From assembly GCF_037392515.1 (NCBI RefSeq), contig NC_090290.1, positions 34,431,753 to 34,495,752 on the forward strand: a stretch of DNA of 64,000 nt. The letters are read 5' to 3'. The position numbers and the translations under genes were made by a program. The stretch is from Haliotis asinina (Eukaryota > Mollusca > Gastropoda > Lepetellida > Haliotidae). The notes below the pieces were generated by a model. That model was given only the letters and a program-made list of their open reading frames with translations, did no database searches and was not told where the DNA came from. This document shows positions 11,301 through 23,300 of this stretch, in pieces. Position 1 is the first letter of the stretch. Each line of letters opens with the position of its first letter.

Positions 11301-14300
11301 TTTGATATTTTCCAGGTCTCATCACCAGCTTTGAATAGTGCTGTAGTGACGAAAAGTGGAAAGTAGTAAAGGAATACTTGAATTTTAAGGTGATCCTTTA
11401 TTTGTTTGTCTATATGATGACCTTTACCAGCCTGACTGTGACATGATCACCCGAATACCAGGTTCATTGTGTGCAAGATTCCATTCCCGAGTGCGAAATA
11501 GTCTCCAAATGTTGCTAGCCAGTCAGGCAATTTATCCCTTAAAGTTTCCATCTCACAATATAATTCACTAGCCAGAACTTTCTGTGCAGAAACCATGCAA
11601 AAGATTACAAAAATGTAAAATGCCATGAAACAAATAAGAAAACACAAGTCTGAATTCCTGAAAACTCTCTAACCAGTTGAGCTAGTGATTGTAGAGCCTT
11701 ACCAGCCACAGGCTAGAGATTTCACACACTGTCAATTTCCGAGGCATTTATTTATTAATATCCCCAAATTCTCAGCTCCCTGGGGACCATACAAGATGAA
11801 GGATTTTACAATATCTCAACAATCTGAATGTTGATTATATTCAGAATTTGAATTTGAATCAACTAACCAACAAGGAGAAGGGCTTCATTCAGACTGAATG
11901 TCTGGATGTTACATGTATATCTGAAGATGTATAGAAATTCTAGATGAAAAGTCTTGATAACCTCTTGCTTTCTTCTAGACGTGCAGGTGGTGGGGTAGTG
12001 TAGTGGTTAATAGATACAATGTGTGAAACCCATTTCTAGTTGCTAGGATATTGCTGAAAGAACGGTATCTAAACACACTCACTCACTGTTCCAGGCGTGT
12101 ATTGAGAGGCAGTACCCGGATGACTCTCTGCAGCAGCAGATGACGGAGGTAGAGGTGGCATATGCTGAACAGGAAGACTTCCTTCTCCTCAGATCTCAGG
12201 TAATGATGATAATAATTACAAACATATTCACAAACAAGGGGGCAGTGGTGTACCCTGATGGTTGAAGTGTCCATCGACTCTCACAGTGATCACCCAGTTA
12301 GGTCAACTACAGTGTAATGCCACAATTAGGCGACCTACAATGCTGTGTCACCATTAGGTGAGCTACATTATAACATTACAATTACAAGAGCTACAGAGCA
12401 GTGACTCAATCAGGTGAGCTACAGTTTAGTGTCACAATAAGGTGAACTACAGTATAATGCCACAATAAGCTAAGTTACAATGTAGTGACACTATTAGATG
12501 AGCTACGTTACAGTGTCACAATCCAGTGAACTACATGTAATGACACTATAAGGTGAGCTACAGTGTAGTGTCTCAGTTAGGTGAGCTACAGTTTAAAATT
12601 GTCACAGTTAGGTGAACTACAGTATAATGCCACAATTAGGTGAAGTACAGTCTAATGCCATAATTTCTTGTTGATTGTTGCCAGGGTTTGAAAGGCCGTG
12701 ATGACATACTTGACAGAATCTCCAACTACATCAACACCAATGCTGACAGCAGGTGCGTCATGTACCTGGCTGGATCAGCAGGGGCTGGGAAGAGCTCTCT
12801 GATGGCAGCCTCAGCTGGGAAGGCCATTGGAAATGACAAGTTCAAGGTTGGTCTTGTGGTCAAGGCACATGGACTGAGGCTTTGTGTTTGGGACAGACTG
12901 TTAGATTCGGTCCCCTCTATATAAACCTGAAGTGTGCTTCTCATTCTATATTAGGTCATCTCTTGTCTTCCCAGAATAACCGCATCTGAGGTCTTTGTTT
13001 TGTAAGTAAGACCTCTCATCAACATTCAAATGAATTGTATGAGTGTTTGAAATCAATTGAAAAATATCGTCCATGATTAAGTGCAAATGTTTTCCCAAGC
13101 AAGATGGAACTGCATCTCTCAGATTTGTTTGCAGATGCTCTACCACACGGCCACCGGGCCAACAAAGGATGTGGGTTTTAGTTATCTGTCTATAGTTACT
13201 GTCATTAAGTTGATTTCACTTGTGCTTCAGTTATTGTTGTGTAGCTTCATTAAATGATCATGTGCATTGTAATTATTCATCGTTGACGGTATATATGTGG
13301 AAAAAACACTTCTCATCAGTTTTCGTAGACAATGTCAAACTATCAGGGTCAGGGAATCCCTCGGGGCTATGTCCTTCCCTCCCCTTCATGTTTTACATTG
13401 TCTGCCAAAGCCTCAGAGGCACCTTTTCTCCTGTACATAGTGGAGCAGATGGAGTGTCGCCAAGGAGAGTGGAACATTGGTGGTTGGATCTAAAGGGTTA
13501 TATTTGAGATAACACTTTCTGACTAAAGTGTAGGGTGGTGGGATAGCCTTGAGATTAAAGTGTCCGTTGGTAATGACGAAATGAGTGATATTGCTTAATG
13601 TCCCATCACCAGTTTTGCAGCTATTTGAGGTGATCGTCACATTGAAGACCCAGTTTCAATTGCCACATGGGCACAATGTATGAAGCCCATTACTGGTGTC
13701 CCTCACCGTGATATTACTGAAATATTGCTAAAAATGGTGTAAAACTGAACTCAGTTACTCACTAAATCACAGATTCTAGTAATTTTATTTGTTTGAGACC
13801 CCTCTGGGATTTCGAAGTCACACCCTCAGTGGTAGTCACCTAATCATTTGCATACAACATCCATCTCACTTAGCCAAGTGCTGGTGCTTCAGTGCAGTGG
13901 AAGTCATTCACCTGTCTGTCCTGGCTGTGGACACCTCTGGCAGTGGAAATTGGCATACCTACCACTGTACGACTTTGGAAGGCTATTAATACATAATGCC
14001 ATTCAGACAGATTTCAAATGTAAAAGTACTAGAATCTGTAATTTACTCAGAAAATGTAAGCCCAAATAATCATATCATATGCTACGTTATTTACTACATT
14101 CTAAATAGCATTGCATATTCATTATGGTTTGACTCCTTAACTGAATCTAAACGTAGGTTTATCTTGACGCCCTGATGAGTTGATATTTGGCTCCGTCACT
14201 GAAGCAAATGATAAAAATATTTGAATATTTAGCTTAAAATTTCCTTTTATGTCTGGATGTGCAAAATAACCATTTTCAAAAAAGCTACCATCAGTCCATA

Positions 14301-17300
14301 TTGTGTTTCTCAGTCTTTCAGCCAGAGCCATTTAACTGTGAAGTCCTGGATAATCCCTGCTCTGGTTTTAGTTGCCATCTGCGCAATAGAGCAGAAAATC
14401 AGTGATTCAATCCAGTGGGCTGTCACACCAAAATGCTCAAGGACAGTACTTGTTGGTACTTTACCTGATGCTCAGATTCACAGTATTGAGACAAGAATGG
14501 TTTGGTTTGGAGTCAGCATGCTGATGCAGTCAGACTTCCAAGTCCAATAGTGGCATGGTATCTCAGTGAGTGAGTGCATTTGGTTTTATGCCACTTTTAG
14601 CAATATGACTGCACGGGACACCAGATACAGGCTTCACACATTGTGATCATGTGGAAAATTGAACCCAGGTCTTCACATGGTTTCATACGAGGTAGATTTC
14701 TTGCTGTCTTACACCACATCCTATGGTTTGAAATGTAGTTATCACCTTGTTCATTCACACTGTCATTTCTGTTGCCTTGATGACTCAACAGAAAGTCCTA
14801 GTACAGATCCTTTGATGTATAGCAATCCAACAATTGGGAATTGAACCCAAGCCTTCAGTGTGACAAATGAACGCTTTAACCACAAGGCTACCCGCCACCC
14901 GGTATCCCAGAGAAGTGGCTGTGGGTGTTGATTTAAAGGTTCATGTAGATCACTCACAGCCCGCTTTGTTAATCTTTCCAGGTGTTCTTCCATTTTGTTG
15001 GTGCTACTCCAGACTCCACAAACATGTACCGAATTCTGTCAAGGATGTTTCATGAGTGCATGCCCCCAAACACCGTTCCTCCCATTGACTCTGATGAGAT
15101 GATGCGGTACACAGAAACCATGTTTGAGAAGTCCACAGAATATGCTCTTGATCAGGGATACGAGAAGCTGGTTGTGTATATTGATGCTCTGAATCAGATG
15201 GATGATGAAGGTAAGTCCTTTTCTACCTGGGGATACCTGTAATCAGGTGTCTGAGATTACAATGAACATAACATGTTTTCGATGTAGTGCCTTACAAATG
15301 TTGCTTACTGTCACAGTGTACAACAAAAACACATTTTTACAGATCATGACTAATAGGATGGAGTGTTCAGGCTAGCTGACTTGGCTGACATAAGTCATTG
15401 TGTCCCAGTATTGTATATCAATGCTCATGCTGTCGATCATTGGATTGTATGGTGCTGGTTACATACTGCCATCATAGAGCTTGAATATTGTCATGTGCAG
15501 CATAAAACAGACCTTGGTCTTCGACATGATAAGCAAACACTTTAACCACAAGGCTACCTCAACAATGTGTGAAGCCCATTTCCAGTGTCCTCAGCCGTGA
15601 AAATGCTGTAATGTTGCTAAAAGTGACATAGAACCATACCCACTGACTCACTAACTCACTAACTCACAGTGTAAGATGAAACCCAGTGTTAACAACGTGA
15701 TCATTATCCTCAAACAGGGATGGCTCATAAACTTGGATGGCTGCCTCGTAAACTTCCAAAGGGGATGCGGCTCATTGTCAGTACACTAGAGGGAACCACC
15801 CTACATGCTATGAGGTCACATGAGGTCCAGTGTGATGAGGTTATGGTGGAACCTCTGAACCAGGACTACAGGACCAAGATTGTTAAAGAATATCTGGCCG
15901 ACTACAACAAGCTGCTGGACAAGGAACAGGTAATTACAACAGTGGCTCAAATGAATTCAGTGTTGGTTGGTTGGTTAGTTAGCTGGTTGGTTGGTTAGTT
16001 GGGTTGGTTGATTGGTGAACAGGTGGGTGGGTTGGTTGGTTTGGCTGGTTGGTTGGTGGGTGAGTTGGTGGGTGTGTTGGTTGATTGGCTGGTTGGTTTG
16101 TAGGTGGGTGGGATATTGTTTGGTTGGCTGGCTGCTTGGTTTCTTGGGTTGACAAGTTGGTTAGTTGGTTCTTGGCTGGCTGGCTGATTGATTGGTTGGT
16201 TGGTTGGTTGGCTGGCTGGTTGGCTGGTGGGTGAGTTGGTTGGTGTGTTGGTTGATTGGCTTGTTGGTTTGTTAGTGGGTGGGTGGGATATTGTTTGGTT
16301 GGCTGGCTGGTTTGTTTCTTGGGTTGACAAGTTGGTTAGTTGGTTCTTGGCTGGCTGGTTGATTGATTGGTTGGTTGGCTGGTTGGTTGACTAGTGGATG
16401 AGTCGGTGGCGTGATTGGTGGACAGGTGGGTAGGTGGGTTGGTTTGACTGGTTGGTGGGTGAGTTGGTTGGTGTGTTGGTTGATTGGCTGGTTGGTTTGT
16501 TGGTGGGTGGGTGGGATATTGTTTGGTTGGCTGGCTGCTTGGTTTCTTGGGTTGGCAAGTTGGTTAGTTCTTTGCTGGCTGGTTGATTGATTGGTTGGTT
16601 GGTTGGCTGGTTGGCTGGCTGGTTGGCTGGCTCGTTGGTTGGTTTGTTGGTGAGTGGGTGGGTTATTGTTTAGTTGGCTGGCTGGTTGGTTTCTTGGGTT
16701 GGCGGGTGGGTTAGTTGGTTCTTGGTTGGTTGGTTGGTGAGTGGGTTAGTTGGCTAGCTGGCTGGCTGGTTGGTTGGTTGGTTGGTTGGGGGGTTTGTTG
16801 GTTGGTTGGTGTGTGGGTGGGTTGGTTGGGTGGGTGGCTGGGTGGCTGGCTGGTTGGTGGGTGGATGGGTGGGTAGGTGGGTTAGTTGGGTGGCTGGTTG
16901 GTGCGTAAGTTGCACACTCAGCAGTGTTCCAGCTATATGGTGACAGTCTGTAAATAATCAAGTCAGGCAAGTGTTGACTGACGCAAATGACATGTGCCAA
17001 CTAAGTCAGTGAGTCTGACCATCCAATCCTATTGGTTGCTCCTTTAGAAAAAGCATGGGTTACTATCACTATCTTCACAGGCATAGAGTTAGTGTCCACC
17101 AACAGCTTTAATCCTCTCGCTGTTTGTTATTCTTGCTGCAAGCAGTACTGTTATATCCTCACTGTGTTCCTGTCATTTATCATAGGTGAGTGCAGGCTGT
17201 GAAACAGCTACTGGCCTGCAAAGCTAGTAAAAATTCAGTAGAACCAGTAGACAGTAAGTGAATTTTCTTGGGGTCATTTTGTAAATATATCTCTCTCTTC

Positions 17301-20300
17301 AACTTAATTTATAATACACTTTCAAATCTTGCAAGATTATGACTTGATTGAAATGTTCATATCAACAACTCAGAGATGAAACCCATGTATATATTCTATG
17401 TCGGAGTAGTGAATTTTTCTGTGGGCTAGTAACTTACTGGCATAACTGTCCCAACTGGCTTGCAAAATTTGCAAACTTTCACACTCTGGGTGAGTGAGTG
17501 AGTTTGGTTCCATGCTGCATGTAGCAAAAATGGGGGGACAGCAGAATGGCTTCATACATAGAAGCCATGTGGGGAATTGAACCCTGGTTTTTAGCATGAG
17601 TGAATGCATTAAACAAAAGACTACCCCACCATCCCCATTTCCAAGATCTTAGATGACATTTTAAATGAATAATTTGGTCATGAATATTTTGTTTTGTTGC
17701 AATTCTTGAGATTTAATGTTGATGTTACCACCCTTGTTTCTAGGGCCACTGGAGTAGTCTAGTGGTTAAAGGACACACTCATTCTGCTGGAGATCCAGGT
17801 TCGATTCCCCACATGGGTACAATGTGTGAAGTCCATTTTCTGGTGTCCCCCGCCCTGATATTGCTGGAATATTGCTAAAAGCGGCGTAAAACTAACCTCA
17901 CTCACTCACTATAACAACCTTTGGTTATTGAAGATCAAATCTATACTGGACCTTCATGGGCCAAGAGATTGTGACTTTTGTACGACAAATCCTCTGGATT
18001 ACAACTTGACTGAGATTTCTAATGTGTTCAAGTTCAAGTTGCACAGTGAAAATTTAATGCACCTAAGTCACGCAAAACTTCAGAGCGAGAAAACCCTAGT
18101 GATTGACCACTATCACCACTGATGACCTCTTTGTTCATATGGTCAAAGCCTTTGATGTTCATTGTTTGGCTGCTGTTTGCTATAGTATTACATATATGGC
18201 AGAGGTCTGTAAATAATCAAGTCTGGACCAGTCAATCTAGTGATCAACAGCATGAGCATCTTCACAATTGTGTTGTGATGACATGTAGCGAGCTTGACCA
18301 CTCCATCCCATTAATCGCTTCTTTTCCATCAAGCATGGGTTGCTTAAGACCAATTCTAATCCAGACCTTTATGGGTCCTTTGAAGCTGGATCAGAAGGGT
18401 TGTACTTTTTGTATCCTTGCATTCACAATGCATTCAGTATTTATTACATTTTAGAGGAGAATTTTGAGTATTTTGTTCCTCTGTTTATTCAGATGCAAAT
18501 ATTGGTGACAAAGCAGGATGCAGGACGGCCGTTATATCTCGCTATCTCCTGTGAAGAGCTCCGAGTGTATGGGGACTTCCGGAATCTGACCAGTAAGATT
18601 CAGAGTCTGCCTGGAGACCTGTCTGGTGTTATTGAAATTGTAAGTTTGAACATTCTACTGAGCACTAAAATTTAAAAAAAAATTGTCTGAAAGAATACTG
18701 TACTCAAATTACCTTCATTATTTCATTATACTAGACATTTGTATAGTGCCAATATCCATTTCGTCAGTTCAGTAGCTCAAGGGCACTTTGTTTTTCTCCC
18801 GATCATTGGATGTCCATCACAACAGCATGTCATATTTTCACTCTCGACTTCCTGGGGACATACAACTCTTGCAGCCTGCTAGGCACACCAAGTTCACAGC
18901 AAACAGTAGATATTGATACTTTTGGTTGTGTCATAATGTAATTTCTGCTTGAAACTGTTCCTTGACAAACATGGACACCTATAACCTCTTCCTCAAAGCA
19001 AACTCAAAACCAAGTTGATTCTTTAACAATGGCTTCTGACAGTCATCACACTGTGTCTAATTGTGTATGGTTCAATTGTTTAATTGTAATTATCTGTGTA
19101 ACATAACTACATTTCACATGTATTTCAGGTGTTTAATTTCAGTAGGGGTGTCTGTAATCTACATAGGCCCATGGTTTAATTTTTCTACCTTCCCTGTTTT
19201 TCATGTCACATGTATTTGAGATGTTTAATTTCATATGGGGTATCTGGATATGGTTTAATTGTTCTACATTCCCTGTATAGCAGGGCATGCTTTCAACCCA
19301 CTGATGACATCCTTACATGCTCAGCTTACTGACGATGTTAACCTCTTTGGTCATGTGGACAAGGGGTCTGACTTTGAATCAGAAAATCCCTAGTTCGAAT
19401 CCCAGCACGCGACTCTGTAATTTTATGGCATCTACACCTGCTTTACATGCATGCCTCCTGTATTTCAGGTGTTGAATCGTATCATTAAAGAATATGGAGG
19501 GGACAAGGTTTCGGCCACACTGTGTCTCATTGAAACATCAAGGTTTGGCCTGTCTGAAGCAGAGCTGGTGGAACTCCTGGCAGTGGAGCCCCTCATCCCA
19601 AGCAGCAGCAGCACTGCAGTCCAGTTCACAGGGCAGAACATTCATATGGCAAAGGTACTGTGAGAATACACAATGTCATGTAGAACATACTCAGATGTAA
19701 CACAAAGTGGCATGCGATGTTGGGTTTACACTGTCTCAGAAACATACAGATGCTAGTACTTTTAGTGATTTGAGTCATATCCTGGATTTAAACCCACATC
19801 GTGAGAATCATTCACCTAATTACCAGTGCTCAAAGTCAGCTGTGTAACCCACTCAGGAAACATAGGGGCAGGGTGGCTGAGTGGGTTGAATAGCTGAGCT
19901 TGTGTACTCGCAATTAGGTGCCAGACTCTGACAGTGTACCATATATCACCATGTATAAGCCGACCCTACAAATAAGCCAAACCCCTTAAAATCAGAGTCA
20001 AAATGGTATCTTTCATACATAAGTTGACCCCTAGAGATGGGTCGCAGCCAACTTACACCAAAACACATCTGGCAGTTACTGTCTTGGATGTAAAAACATA
20101 AGTATATTTGGTGAGAATATTTATAATATAATACAGATTATATGGACCATTATTCTAGAAACCCATGTTTGTTTTCCTTTTCATATCCACGATACTATGT
20201 TAATCCATTCAAAAATTAGGGTTTTGTTTAGTGTTAAGGTAAGATTTAGGGTTTGCGTTAGGGCTAAGGTGATGTGACACTAGTAGTCCCATATTCTGTA

Positions 20301-23300
20301 AGTGTACCAACACCATATGCCGAAAAACCAAATGAGCACATTTTATCAACAACTCAAGAACAGTGCTCTTAAAAGTTTTCAAATGTTAATTATAACTTAC
20401 TATTTCCATCTTTTTTGAGCGATCGTGTAATGTAATTCAAGTGACATCTTGGCCTTTGTTGCCTCAAACTTTATGCATGGACTCAATGTTTAATGCTGAA
20501 GTACCTAACACAATACTTACACTAAGTTAGAACTCAACCCAACAAAAGTACCTGAATCTCTGCTTAACTTGGAAAGTGTAATATGAAACATATAGCGTGT
20601 TGCAGTATTGTATACCTACTTAAATCTGAAATGCATTAATACATACTTATGGTAAGGGCTGGCTATCTTTATACATCAAAGAGTTGAATAACCGTCAACA
20701 AAATCTTGATCGATTATTGATTTTGGAATTATTACAGATATTTGCTTTCAGCATGCAGCTGAATGTTGTACTCTTTGATATGTTGCATCCACAGTTGGCG
20801 ATTTTTCTTCAAAACTGGAATTGGCATTCAGCAATGCCTGCTTGTCCAGGCTTAGTTATTTACAAACTGCAATCATATAGTTGTAGACTGTTAAACAACA
20901 AACAAACAAAACCAAGAAACAAGTTGAAATGTGCAAATTCCCAATCAGTAAAGGGACTTAACTCTGCCAGGCTAAAAGCCAAATTTTGCCCAAGATAGAA
21001 CAGTAATTTGTATTTAAGTTTTTGTTAATGTAACTTTTGAGCTGAATGAAATTTTGTACTTCATACAATGAATTATAATTCCATTGTATTGCAAGAAATG
21101 CATATTTTCCAAGACAAATAAGTCTTATGTTACTGTAATATAGACCCATGAAGGTCCAGGGTAGAATAGGACTTCGGCAACCCATGCTTGCCATGAAAGG
21201 TGACTATACTTGTCGTAAGAGGTGTCTAACGGGACCTGGTGGTCAGGCTCGCTGACTTGGTTTACAAATGTCATCAGTGCCCCATGCTGTTACAGCCTGC
21301 TGCCATATAGCTGGAATATTGCTGCGTGTGGCCTAAAACTAAACTCACTCACGCACTTATGTATATAAATTAATGTGTAAATAATGATCAAGAATTATAT
21401 AATTATCATTAAAGGGGCGGAAACAATAACAAAAGTTTACACCAGTCCACGGATATTGCTCCGCATCAGTGCCCCTTTAAGAAAACATGTAATAGTCCAT
21501 AATCAAACATGCAATTATCAGTTAAAAAGCCTGGAATTACTGGTAATCTAATAGTTTAATAAACCCTATGTGTAAGTTGTCATGGTTCATTGTCATTCAT
21601 CTCTCTTTCCTCCTGCTCACAAGTCAGCTAAAAACATTCACATTCTAAACATTTTCTCAGAAACATTCTTTCACATGAATTTTTAATTCAAATTTACCAC
21701 CTGTCGCACATAGAAATTTATACCTGATACAATTAGCTTTTGAAATGTTTTTTAGATTCTTTTTGTTGACAGATTATCGCTCTATCCGGTAGTAGCCACA
21801 CTGACTAAACTACATTATTGAAATGTTACTAATTATTTCTACAGCATCTCTTTGTAGGCAGCAAATGTAACCAGTAAACATATATATGTATTTAAGACCT
21901 AACAATAATTGGATTCTACTTAATAGGTTGCAAATAATAATTATACGCCTTGCTTGAAAGGGAATGTATTTTTGTAGGCTTGATACCTATGAAATTACAA
22001 CACAGGTAACAATTTATTGTATACAGTAAGGGTATCAGGTATCTTTTTGTGTAAAACTATGGTTACCTTTGACCTTAGCCAGCAGACCCATGAAGATCTG
22101 GGGTAGAATAGGTCTTCAGCAGCCATGTTTGCCATAAAAGGCAACTATGCTTGTCATACGAGGCGACTAAAGAGATCGGATGGTCAGACTCACTGACTTG
22201 GTTGACACATGTCATCAGTTCCCAGTTGCGCAGATCAAAGCTCGTGCTGTTGATCACTGGATTGTCTGTCCAGACTCAATTATTTACAGACTACCACCAT
22301 ATAGCTGGAATATTGCTGAATGCGACATAAAACTAAACTCACTCACTCACTCACTCACTTACTCACCTCACCAAACATGGATGTGTCTAACAGACAGCTG
22401 ATTGTGTGTGCTTGTGATTAGGTGCCTGAATCTGAGAGTGTGAGTTCAAATCCCAGATGGGACTCAACCCAATAAAAGAACTAGAATCTGTATCTTACTG
22501 GGAAAAACTGATTCCAAGGTCATCTTAGTAGTCCTTATTGAACGTCTTATGTTTTTTAGCAGTGGATATGTGATTTCAGTGGACATATTTATTGCATTGA
22601 TAGCAACGGCAGAATACTTCTGGCAGACACTCATATTGAACCAGTCTTGAAATCAGTCTTACACCATACACTCACCTTGTTTCAGTGGGCATTTGTGTAC
22701 CTGGGCCTTCATCAGTTCCTGCGCCCTTGTGGAGGGGGTTCAGATGATGGACGACTAGACTTCTACCACAGGACATCCAGCAAGGTTGTGCGCCAAGTAT
22801 ACCTGAAGGATGAGGCCACCAAGATGGCCTATCACAGACGACTTGCTGCCTACTTCAAACAATGGTAACTTCCACACCAGTTCATTGAATAATTAGCAAT
22901 AAAATTACTATAGTTGAGCAGGGGAAGCCATAAGAATAATACAACAATAATTAAAGTCTTTTTACTGATTGAATCTCAAGTTACACCATATTTGGATGAA
23001 CCCACAAAATGATTTTTGTGGTACTTTGTACCACATTGTGTCATTACTTGACATCTTTTAGACCTTATCTGTCTGTCGATTACCCTTTTTTGGTTTCATT
23101 CAAGTCCTTGTTTGACTTACAACATTTCAAGCAAATTGCTTGATATTTGCAGCTATTTTCTTGATTTTGCTTTGCCTAGCAAACATGGGATTCTTTTAAA
23201 CATGTAAATTAAGACTTTGATAAGGACCTGGTCCCATTCTGCTATTATGTATATTACATGCCTTGATTTGGCACTGTTAGAGGCAGACACCGACATGATT

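Noticed and set aside
15995..17000. Open frames of 60-111 codons on both strands in the TTGG region
   Set aside because: Low-complexity translations of a tetranucleotide array.
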